DNA from: JAMOAW01 sp039908535 | GTDB taxonomy: Bacteria > Pseudomonadota > Magnetococcia > Magnetococcales > JADFZT01 | Direction: 5' to 3' | Length of the DNA stretch: 46,723 nt | Assembly: GCA_039908535.1 (NCBI GenBank) | Contig: JAMOAW010000049.1 | Span: forward strand, 1-46,723 | Shown: positions 1 through 6,595 of the stretch, piece after piece | How the letters are laid out: each line of letters starts with the position of its first letter | Position numbering within the stretch: the stretch's first letter is position 1 | Translations under genes and position numbers: made by a program | The notes under the pieces: model-generated | Told to the model about the DNA's origin: nothing | The model's database searches: none | What the model saw: only the letters and a program-made list of their open reading frames with translations

Positions 1-2
1 GA

Positions 3-107
3 AACTGGAAGGCTCGAACACCATCCATGGCTGCTGGTCTTACCGACCGCGTTTGGACCGTCCATGAGTGGGTTTCTTACCCAGCTTTGCCGGTTAGGTC
101 ATTGTGA
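3..107 (+). CDS. Transposase, C-terminal end (partial)
   Basis: This is an open frame entering from outside the window and ending in TGA at 105-107. The peptide reads RTPSMAAGLTDRVWTV followed by a short tail. I recognise the TPxMAxGLTDxVWT pattern as the usual C-terminus of DDE transposases; the exact IS family cannot be assigned from 34 residues. The stop is followed directly by GGTACCACC at 108-116, the same nine bases that open the terminal inverted repeats of the MITE-like elements later in the window. The pilin gene begins 32 bases after the stop, so a mobile element sits immediately upstream of the pilus cluster. Confidence 0.6.
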   Translation, partial: NWKARTPSMAAGLTDRVWTVHEWVSYPALPVRSL

Positions 108-139
108 GGTACCACCCAAATTTTTTGATATAGAGAAAA

Positions 140-538
140 ATGCTCAATAAAAATTTTGGATTTACTTTGATAGATTTAGTGATTGCTATGGTCATTGTGG
201 CTATTCTTGCCATGTTTGCCATACCAGCCTATAATCAATATATTCAACAAAGTCGCCGTGGTGATGCCTATGCCACTTTGGAGATGATTGCGTTGGCACA
301 AGAACAGTGGCGGTCAACGCATACCACTTATGGAACCTTGGCCAATGTTTGGCCGCAGGGGGGATCAAAAGGAGGGTTTTACACTATAACCATCGGTATG
401 CTTTCTGCAACTACCTATTTGGTCACGGCGACGGCAACCTCCACCCAAAGTAATGACTATGCTTGCAAAACGATTCAACTGGATCAAAACGGACCGGTGG
501 TGACCAGTAATGCGCAAAAAGCCTGTTGGAATAAATAA
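140..538 (+). CDS. pilE: Type IV major pilin-like protein (PilE/PilA family)
   Basis: 132 residues. It has a short positively charged leader (MLNKNFG) and the class III prepilin signal GFTLIDLVIAM, followed by an N-terminal hydrophobic helix (about residues 7-28). Cleavage by prepilin peptidase is expected between G7 and F8. Two cysteines, in YACKT and KACWN, fit the C-terminal disulfide loop of type IVa pilins. Such pilins polymerise into the pilus fibre used for twitching, adhesion and DNA uptake. Position +5 of the mature protein is Asp rather than the near-invariant Glu. It heads a tightly packed minor-pilin cluster, and its 3' end overlaps the next gene by 29 bases. It could instead be a PilE-type minor pilin, as in pseudomonad fimU-pilVWXY1E clusters. 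Confidence 0.85.
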   Translation: MLNKNFGFTLIDLVIAMVIVAILAMFAIPAYNQYIQQSRRGDAYATLEMIALAQEQWRSTHTTYGTLANVWPQGGSKGGFYTITIGMLSATTYLVTATATSTQSNDYACKTIQLDQNGPVVTSNAQKACWNK

Positions 539-1055
539 TCCCCATCAACGTGGTGTCTCGTTAATAGAAACGTTGATGGGGATGATGTTGGTTGCGGTGT
601 TGATTTTTTTGGCTATGCCCTCCTGGTCTCGACACATGGAAAAAGAGAACTTGCGCGCGGCGGTAGAATCTTTGCTAGGCGATCTTTATCTTTTGCGCTC
701 TGAAGCCGTGCAACGCAATAAATCCATGACCATACAATTTTCAACGGGTACTTTTTGGTGTTATGGGTTGAGTGAAGGCTCTCCTTCAACCTGCCAATGT
801 ACCACGGCCCCCCAACTGTGTACCATAGGTGGAGTTCCACGTTTGATTTCATATAACAATTTTAAAAATATTCGGTTAGTTTCTAGCACATTCGCCAACA
901 ATCAAACCGGTTTTGAATCTACTCGCAGCTTGGCTTTGCAAGTAGGATCATGGCTTTTGCAAAGCAGTAGCGGTTTATCGGTGACCGTTACGCTCAATGC
1001 GGTGGGGATGGTTCAGGCTTGTTCAAACAATTTTTCCAATTTTCCACCATGCTAA
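510..1055 (+). CDS. Minor pilin, FimT/FimU/GspH family
   Basis: 181 residues. The prepilin motif RGVSLIETLMGMM has the conserved Glu at +5 and starts an N-terminal hydrophobic helix. The GspH/FimT-type region (LRAAVESLLGDLYLLRSEAVQRN) follows, and cysteine-containing segments occur later. FimT/FimU proteins are minor pseudopilins that prime pilus assembly at the inner membrane, and some bind DNA. The start lies inside the end of the pilin gene, which suggests translational coupling. The stop overlaps the start of the next gene (ATGCTAA). Confidence 0.85.
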   Translation: MRKKPVGINNPHQRGVSLIETLMGMMLVAVLIFLAMPSWSRHMEKENLRAAVESLLGDLYLLRSEAVQRNKSMTIQFSTGTFWCYGLSEGSPSTCQCTTAPQLCTIGGVPRLISYNNFKNIRLVSSTFANNQTGFESTRSLALQVGSWLLQSSSGLSVTVTLNAVGMVQACSNNFSNFPPC

Positions 1056-1774
1056 ATATCTCTCCCATTTCGCCACGGGCGGGTTATTCATTGGTGGAAG
1101 TTTTGGTCGCTATGACCATTGGTTTTGTTTTGTTTGCCTGGATGAGTGATTATATGATGCGGGCCTTGGCGGACCACACCTTGACCTTGCAACGTAACCA
1201 TCTCAACCAAGAGCTGCTGGCCATTTTTGGGGTGATGGATCGGGATGTACGACGGGCGGGGTTTTGGGAAAATGCCAAAAGCAGTTTAAAAAAAGGGCCT
1301 GTGAATCCCTTTCATTCCGCTCCATATCGTTTAACCACGAACAACAAAATTGGTGAGGCGGCTAACTCTTGTTTAACCTACAGCTATGATCTTAATCGCA
1401 ACGGAGTTCTGGATACTGGAACTACTGGAACGGGGGACGAACGGTTTGGGTTTCGTCTCAATCGTGGAGTGGTGGAGATGCGTATGGGTGGGAGTGGCAC
1501 CTTTGATTGCAATAGCGGTAGTTGGAGCGGATTGAACAGCTCGACAGTAATTATGGATAGCTTGAACTTTTCTATTTCTGGTAGTTTATGTCTCAATATG
1601 AGTAAATCTGGGGCCGATTGCACCGCCTCACCTTTGGTGAGCGGGGATGTACTCATTCGCGCATTTCAGGTGGTTGTGAATTTAAACGGCCATTTAAAAT
1701 TTCCCACGACCATTCAGCACAGTGCTACCTTGACTGTGCAGGTTCCCAATATGAGCGTGGAGAGTGTGCCATGA
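1049..1774 (+). CDS. pilW: Minor pilin, PilW family
   Basis: 241 residues from the ATG at 1049, which overlaps the upstream stop; an in-frame start at 1019 would add ten residues. The prepilin motif AGYSLVEVLVAMTIG is followed by a hydrophobic helix and the PilW-typical segment LLAIFGVMDRDVRRAGFWENA. PilW belongs to the minor-pilin priming complex of type IVa pili, with PilV, PilX and FimU. The order FimT-PilW-PilX-PilV, with each stop overlapping the next start, indicates one operon. The second half (from about residue 100) is poorly conserved, rich in Gly, Ser and Asn, and has four cysteines. Confidence 0.82.
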   Translation: MLNISPISPRAGYSLVEVLVAMTIGFVLFAWMSDYMMRALADHTLTLQRNHLNQELLAIFGVMDRDVRRAGFWENAKSSLKKGPVNPFHSAPYRLTTNNKIGEAANSCLTYSYDLNRNGVLDTGTTGTGDERFGFRLNRGVVEMRMGGSGTFDCNSGSWSGLNSSTVIMDSLNFSISGSLCLNMSKSGADCTASPLVSGDVLIRAFQVVVNLNGHLKFPTTIQHSATLTVQVPNMSVESVP

Positions 1775-2922
1775 GCAATCGGACGGTTCATAATCACAAA
1801 AAAGGTATGGTGATGTTGGGAACCGCCTTGGTTATGTTGCTTTTGATTACCCTTGGGGCGATTTTTACCGCGCAAGTGGTTTTGCGTCAGCAACGGGCGG
1901 TGAATAACGATTATCAGGCCATCAGGGCGGCCGAAGCGGCCCAGGCGGGTCTGGAGTGGGGGATGGCGCAACTTTCTCAGACCACATTCATTCAGACCAA
2001 TTTGGTAGATGTGTCTCCTCAAGATGGCTGGGTGGATTCCAAAACCTGGCAGGCTCCTGTTGGATTGTTGCCAGTGGAGGTTGGTTTCCAGGTTGAATTT
2101 GCTAATCTTGTGGTTAATGATTTTACTTTATGGCGTGTCTCCAGTGTGGGGTGTGCCGATGGGTGTTCTCCGTGCAACGCGAGTTGTCCCATTCACCGGA
2201 GAGTGGAACAGCAACTTCAACAGGCGGGCATGGCTCTTTTCCCTCATGCGTTGCGGGCGTCGTTAACTGCTAAAAATCAAGTAAGTTTAACACTTAACGC
2301 CAAGGTGACCAACCTATATACCAACCAAGCCAACAGCGATTTGACCGTTTGGGCTGGTAAAACCGTCAGTTACAGCAATGGTGCAGGAACAGTGAGTTCC
2401 CTTGGCACTCAAAATACCGCCAGCAGTGATCCCACCACTAAACAAAACGACACGACCTTGGCCACAGCGACGGCGGATGTTTTTTTTAAATTATTTTTTA
2501 GCAATACCCAAGCTGAGATAAAAAAAATGATACCTAATATCGCATGTGGGGTGAACTGTAATGCCCAATTGAATGGTGTGGTTGGGAAGGCTCTCTGGGT
2601 CACCACCAACGTGGTGCTTTCTGGGATAAATACCATTGGCTCTCCGAGTCAACCTGTGATTATCATTACCACCAATGATTGTCAAATTTCAGAAAACACG
2701 ATTTTTTATGGGGTGTTGTATTGTATGAATCTCATCGGTACAGGAACGGCTACCAAAGTAAGCACGGTGTATGGTGGGGTGATTGTGCAAAATAATGTGA
2801 CGGTCTCTAAAGTGCCCGATGTGGTCTATGATCCTGGAGTTATGAATCAATTAGTGCGGCAATTTGGATCGGGAACCGGTGCTGGGGATGGTCGGATACC
2901 GGGCAGTTGGAGGAATTTTTGA
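1771..2922 (+). CDS. PilX-like pilus assembly protein
   Basis: 383 residues from the ATG at 1771, overlapping the pilW stop (ATGA). The frame is open further upstream, but that part lies inside pilW. The N-terminus (MSNRTVHNHKKGMVMLGTAL) has a KKG leader and a hydrophobic helix without Glu at +5, as in PilX/GspK proteins. The PilX signature NDYQAIRAAEAAQAGLEWG follows. It is about twice the length of typical PilX; the extra C-terminal half (from about residue 180) is rich in Thr, Asn, Val and Ser and resembles a beta-rich adhesin or pectate-lyase-like fold. Two cysteine clusters (CADGCSPCNASC near residue 130, and CGVNC) could form disulfides. It may do part of the job of a missing PilY1, which is inference. 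Confidence 0.72.
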   Translation: MSNRTVHNHKKGMVMLGTALVMLLLITLGAIFTAQVVLRQQRAVNNDYQAIRAAEAAQAGLEWGMAQLSQTTFIQTNLVDVSPQDGWVDSKTWQAPVGLLPVEVGFQVEFANLVVNDFTLWRVSSVGCADGCSPCNASCPIHRRVEQQLQQAGMALFPHALRASLTAKNQVSLTLNAKVTNLYTNQANSDLTVWAGKTVSYSNGAGTVSSLGTQNTASSDPTTKQNDTTLATATADVFFKLFFSNTQAEIKKMIPNIACGVNCNAQLNGVVGKALWVTTNVVLSGINTIGSPSQPVIIITTNDCQISENTIFYGVLYCMNLIGTGTATKVSTVYGGVIVQNNVTVSKVPDVVYDPGVMNQLVRQFGSGTGAGDGRIPGSWRNF

Positions 2923-3338
2923 TGAATTCATGTTTCAGACAAAAGGGTTTTTCTTTGATTGAAATATTAATTGTGATGGTTATACTGATCTTTGGATTAA
3001 ACACCACGGCTTTTTTTTCTCGATATATCACCAAGGCAGGTATTTTTTCCAGTCAACAGAGTGATGCCATTCATCTAGCTCATGTGCGTTTGGAGCAGAT
3101 GCGTCTATTTCGGGATTTGGTGGGTTATAATAGCATTGTCAATGGGAGCAGTAGTGTTACTGGGGTGAATGCATCCTTTCAGTTGGTTTGGACGGTAACG
3201 GCAAATGTGAATCCAAATTATAAGCTGGTTAAAGTAGTGACGTCGTGGAATGATGTGGAGGGGGTGGCTCGAAGTGTGGAATTGGCGAGTGTGGTGGCTT
3301 TTTTTGATCCGTTGAATAGTGGGGCGATACTGCAATAA
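2922..3338 (+). CDS. pilV: Minor pilin, PilV family
   Basis: 138 residues. I chose the ATG at 2922 because GGAGG lies eight bases upstream and the A of ATG is the last base of the previous TGA; a TTG at 2907 is the alternative. The prepilin motif QKGFSLIEILIVMVILIFG has Glu at +5, followed by the helix region and a short beta domain with no cysteine pair. PilV-type pseudopilins act in the minor-pilin priming complex. It is the last of the overlapping pilin genes; a 92-base gap separates it from pilC. Confidence 0.82.
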   Translation: MNSCFRQKGFSLIEILIVMVILIFGLNTTAFFSRYITKAGIFSSQQSDAIHLAHVRLEQMRLFRDLVGYNSIVNGSSSVTGVNASFQLVWTVTANVNPNYKLVKVVTSWNDVEGVARSVELASVVAFFDPLNSGAILQ

Positions 3339-3384
3339 TAAATCTTACTCTGGTTTTGATTTTTTGTTTGAGTTTTTAGATTCT

Positions 3385-3409
3385 TTGGGGCGGAGAAGAG
3401 CCCTCCAAC
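3385..3409. repeat. Degenerate copy of the G-rich palindromic repeat
   Basis: The segment starting TTGGGGCGGAGAAG and ending CCCTCCAA is a decayed copy of the hairpin found intact at 5879-5904 and 43258-43283 (TTGGGGGGCGG, loop AGAA, CCGCCCCCCAA). The loop-side GGAGAA is kept while the arms are shortened and no longer fully complementary. It sits in the pilV-pilC gap and is followed by T-rich sequence. Confidence 0.5.
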
Positions 3410-3430
3410 TCTATTTTTGATGAGACTTTT

Positions 3431-4630
3431 ATGAAAATATTTATCTGGAAGGGCACTGCTGCCAACGGAACGTTACAAAAAGGGGAGATGGTCGCCATTA
3501 ATTCTTCTGTTGTATTGGCAAAATTGCGGAAACAAGGGTATCAAAATATTGCCATTGAGCAACAAATGAGCAAAACCAATTTTTTTGAATCTAAAGCCAT
3601 CCAAGAGAAAGATATAGTTGTTTTTATACGACAATTATCGGTTATGGTTCAGGCTGGTTTTCCATTAAATACCTGTTTTAATTTATTGGGCAAACGCTCC
3701 GCCAAACCAGCCATCAACAGGGCCAGTTTGCGAATACGGGAATCCATAGAACTGGGTAAGAGTTTAAGTGCAGCCATGGCTTTGGAACCCATCTTGTTTG
3801 ATGAATTTACCATTAATTTGATTCGGGTTGCAGAAAAATCAGGGGTGTTGAATACGGTTTTGGAACGGATTGCTACTTACAAAGAGAAGGCGTTGCATCT
3901 AAAGGGCAAGATAAAATCGGCCTTGACCTATCCTTTTGCGGTATTAACTATTTCCATATTGATTTTTTATCTGCTGATGGTGAAAGTTGTTCCTGTTTTT
4001 GTCACATTATTTAAATCTTTCAATGCCGAACTTCCCCTTCCCACGCAGATTATCATCATGTTATCAGAATTTACCCAAGCTTGGTGGTGGGTGGTGGTGG
4101 TTGGGATTTTGTTGTTTTATAAATTTTTTTCATTTAGCTATCGGCGTTATGACTTGTTTCGTTATAAAATGGATTATTTATTGTTAAAATTACCTTATTT
4201 GGGGGAGATTTTTCTTAAGGCGGCTATTGCCCGTTTTGCCCGTTCATTTAGTACCATGCTTGCGGCTGGCACTCCAATTTTGGAGTGCTTAGAGGGGGTG
4301 TCTAAAATTTCAGGCAACAGAGTTTTAGAACAGGTTATTCGGCGGGCTAAAAATGCCATCATGGAAGGTCGTTCACTCACCGATCCTCTAGAAGAGAGTG
4401 ATATCTTTCCTCCTCTGGTGACTCAGATGATTTTTATAGGGGAATCGACTGGTAAATTGGATTTTATGTTAAACAAAATCGCTGATTTTTATGATGAAGA
4501 GGTGGATCGAGCGGTAGATACTCTCAAAGCGTTGATGGAGCCAGTGATTATGGTTATTTTAGGGGCGATGATCGGAGGTTTGGTTTTGAGTATGTATATG
4601 CCACTTTTTAAAATTGGCTTGTTGGTTTGA
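3431..4630 (+). CDS. pilC: Type IV pilus inner-membrane platform protein PilC (GspF family)
   Basis: 399 residues, the usual PilC length. It has two tandem GspF domains (about 65-190 and 268-390) with the conserved patterns FIRQLSVMVQAGFPL and FARSFSTMLAAGTPIL. Three hydrophobic membrane segments lie near 165-190, 215-235 and 370-395. PilC is the platform that couples the PilB extension ATPase to pilin extraction from the membrane. PilB itself is encoded about 2 kb downstream. The start ATG follows the gap that contains the decayed repeat. Confidence 0.93.
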   Translation: MKIFIWKGTAANGTLQKGEMVAINSSVVLAKLRKQGYQNIAIEQQMSKTNFFESKAIQEKDIVVFIRQLSVMVQAGFPLNTCFNLLGKRSAKPAINRASLRIRESIELGKSLSAAMALEPILFDEFTINLIRVAEKSGVLNTVLERIATYKEKALHLKGKIKSALTYPFAVLTISILIFYLLMVKVVPVFVTLFKSFNAELPLPTQIIIMLSEFTQAWWWVVVVGILLFYKFFSFSYRRYDLFRYKMDYLLLKLPYLGEIFLKAAIARFARSFSTMLAAGTPILECLEGVSKISGNRVLEQVIRRAKNAIMEGRSLTDPLEESDIFPPLVTQMIFIGESTGKLDFMLNKIADFYDEEVDRAVDTLKALMEPVIMVILGAMIGGLVLSMYMPLFKIGLLV

Positions 4631-4631
4631 C

Positions 4632-5798
4632 ATGATAGAAAATATTAAAAAATCAGTTATTTTAATCGTCGATGATGAGCGATTCAATATAAATATTCTC
4701 AAAGAGATTTTGCAGCCTCAGTATGATATTTTGGTGGCTATGAGTGGTAAGCAAGCGTTGCAGCGTGCCATGGGGGATTTTCCTCCCGATCTTATTTTAT
4801 TAGATATTCTTATGTCGGATTTAGATGGTTATGTGGTATTGGAGCGGTTAAAAGCCGATCGCAACACGCGGGAGATTCCAGTAATTTTTGTCACGGCCAT
4901 GGGGGAGATGACGCAAGAGACAAAGGGGTTTGCACTTGGGGCGGTTGATTATATTCATAAACCCATCTCTCCTCCCATTTTACTAGCCCGTGTTAAAACT
5001 CATTTGGCTATTAAAACGATGGTGGACCAACAAAAAGAGTCAAACCAAAAATTATTTTTGATGAATAGTGAACTGCGAAAAAATAAAGAAGATTTGTTAA
5101 ATTTAAATCAACTCAAAAATATTTTTTTAGGTATGGCTGCTCACGATTTACGTAATCCTTTGGTCTCTATTCGTGGTTTGAGCGAGCTGTTGTTAGAGGA
5201 GGATTTAGATCGAGAGACCCAGCGGGATTTTTGCACGACTATTCATCAAGTCAGCAGGCAAATGTTGGAACTTCTTAATCAATTATTAGATGTTTCGGTC
5301 ATTGAAAGCGGGAAGTTTCAGTTGCAGTTGGCGGAACATGATTTATTTGCCTTGTTACAAGAGCGCACAGCACTTTTGCAACCAATTGCTCAAGCTAAAA
5401 ATACGCGTTTAAATTTAATAAAAGAGGAACCAACATTATCCACCTTTTGTTTTGATCGTGACCGTTTGATTCAAGTCATAGATAATCTTCTCACCAACGC
5501 CATAAAATTTTCCCCGCCAGGAAGTGAGGTGATTATTTTATCTTTTTATGAAGAAAATCAATTTGTTTGTTTTTCAGTAACAGACCAAGGGCCTGGTATC
5601 TCTTCTCAAGATCGGGAACTGTTGTTTAAACCCTTCCAAAAACTAACTGCCACTCCTACGGCTGGTGAGAAGAGTACAGGGATGGGATTATTTATTGTTA
5701 AAAAAATTATTGATGCCCACAATGGGCATATTTTGGTAGAGTGTTTAGATAAAGGTGGTACGTGTTTTAAGGTGCAATTGCCATTCAATAAGTCGTAA
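4632..5798 (+). CDS. Receiver domain-histidine kinase
   Basis: 388 residues from the ATG at 4632, one base after the pilC stop; the frame extends 18 bases further upstream. The N-terminal receiver (about 8-125) has the DD pair at 14-15, phospho-acceptor D58 (LLDILMSDLDG), the T of FVTAMG and the K of HKP. A coiled linker leads to a HisKA domain with the H-box MAAHDLRNPLVSIRG. An HATPase follows with N-box NLLTNAIKFSPPG, G1 DQGPGIS and G2 STGMGLFIV. No membrane segment is seen, so it is probably soluble. The receiver is very like that of the GGDEF protein at 12094, suggesting duplication and a shared phosphodonor. The Pro usually found after the phospho-Asp (xMPxMDG) is Ser here. Confidence 0.88.
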   Translation: MIENIKKSVILIVDDERFNINILKEILQPQYDILVAMSGKQALQRAMGDFPPDLILLDILMSDLDGYVVLERLKADRNTREIPVIFVTAMGEMTQETKGFALGAVDYIHKPISPPILLARVKTHLAIKTMVDQQKESNQKLFLMNSELRKNKEDLLNLNQLKNIFLGMAAHDLRNPLVSIRGLSELLLEEDLDRETQRDFCTTIHQVSRQMLELLNQLLDVSVIESGKFQLQLAEHDLFALLQERTALLQPIAQAKNTRLNLIKEEPTLSTFCFDRDRLIQVIDNLLTNAIKFSPPGSEVIILSFYEENQFVCFSVTDQGPGISSQDRELLFKPFQKLTATPTAGEKSTGMGLFIVKKIIDAHNGHILVECLDKGGTCFKVQLPFNKS

Positions 5799-6010
5799 AA
5801 AAAGAGGGGGGCTGGGGGATTCATCCCCCAGGGTTTTGTCTTTGATTTTTATGTATCGGAAAAATAAAAATTAAGACCTTGGGGGGCGGAGAACCGCCCC
5901 CCAATTCCCCCCACCCTTTTTTTTTAAGTCTTAAAAAAAAGAGGGGGTCTGGGGGATTCATCCACCAGGGTTTGGCCTTTGATTTTTTTTTTTTTTTTTG
6001 CCCGCAGGGC
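5799..6010. repeat. Composite palindromic repeat block
   Basis: This block fills most of the gap between two signalling genes. Hairpin 1 (5812-5831) has arms CTGGGGGAT and ATCCCCCAG around TC. Hairpin 2 (5879-5904) has arms TTGGGGGGCGG and CCGCCCCCCAA around AGAA. Hairpin 3 (5949-5968) is a second copy of hairpin 1 with one arm mismatch. Each is preceded by an A-tract and followed by T-rich sequence, so the block could terminate transcription in both directions. A T-tract and a mini-hairpin (GCCC-GCA-GGGC at 6000-6010) close it. Related blocks recur at 14750, 26562, 32041, 34613 and 43160. Confidence 0.85.
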
Positions 6011-6035
6011 ATTATGTTCTATAAAAGGGTTTCCA

Positions 6036-6434
6036 ATGACTGAAAAAGTGCGTGTTTTAGTGGCCGATGATGAGGCCCATATTCGTCAATTGATCAAAGG
6101 CATTTTGATCGCAATGAAAACCGAAGTCACGGCAGAGGCTCATAATGGGTTGGTGGCGTTGGAAAAATTTCGGGAGTGTCAGCCACATATCACCCTTTTG
6201 GATATCAATATGCCCGTCATGGATGGCTTGCAAACCCTGCGGGCGATTCAAAAAGAGAAGCCAGGGGCCATGGTGATTATGCTCTCTTCATTGGCAACAA
6301 TGGGAATTGTTCAGGATTGCTTGGCGGCAGGTGCTTATGATTTTATTCGCAAAGATACCGCTATCGCCGATATTAAGGCCATTATTAAAAATGCTTGGAA
6401 ACACTATTTAAGCAATGAATTGCCAAAAAAATAA
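6036..6434 (+). CDS. CheY-like single-domain response regulator
   Basis: 132 residues from the ATG of MTEKVRVLVADDEAH; the frame is open about 20 codons further upstream, but that part lies in the repeat. It is a stand-alone receiver: acidic pair at 11-12, phospho-acceptor D56 (LLDINMPVMDG), the SS of MLSSLAT, and the K of IRKDT. There is no output domain, so it must act by protein contact as CheY or PilG do. Its place directly before the small gene at 6452 and the PilB ATPase suggests a role in pilus control, which is inference. The region around 6025-6030 is AGGG-rich and may hold the ribosome binding site. Confidence 0.88.
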   Translation: MTEKVRVLVADDEAHIRQLIKGILIAMKTEVTAEAHNGLVALEKFRECQPHITLLDINMPVMDGLQTLRAIQKEKPGAMVIMLSSLATMGIVQDCLAAGAYDFIRKDTAIADIKAIIKNAWKHYLSNELPKK

Positions 6435-6451
6435 GTAACTGGAGATATGTG

Positions 6452-6595
6452 ATGAAATATAATTTGAAAGAGATTTTGGCTGAAATTAAAGAGGATGAAA
6501 CCCATGTGGTGGCCTCGCGTAAAAAACAAATCTCTCAAAAAGAGATACAAGCCATGGTGGAGAAAAGACGGAAAAAGGTGGGCAGCAAATCATGA
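6452..6595 (+). CDS. Small uncharacterised protein (47 aa) between cheY-like and pilB
   Basis: A short reading frame (MKYNLKEILAEIKED...) of 47 residues, very rich in Lys, Glu and Gln. It is probably all helix, with a basic C-terminus (VEKRRKKVGSKS). GGAG at 6441-6444 lies seven bases upstream of the ATG. Its TGA overlaps the ATG of the PilB gene (ATGATGA region, 6592-6595), the coupling typical of real operon genes. I do not recognise a family. Position suggests a small partner or regulator of the adjacent ATPase or receiver. Confidence 0.65.
   Translation: MKYNLKEILAEIKEDETHVVASRKKQISQKEIQAMVEKRRKKVGSKS

Noticed and set aside
2009..2266. An 85-codon frame overlapping the PilX-like gene in another register
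   Set aside because: It lies inside a gene with a clear pilin leader and overlapping neighbours, and shows no signal of its own.
5821..6012. A 63-codon minus-strand frame in the repeat (peptide with GGGSPPPKVLIFIFPIH)
   Set aside because: It is the translation of the palindromic repeat itself and lacks a ribosome binding site. It served only to show where the M48 tail came from.
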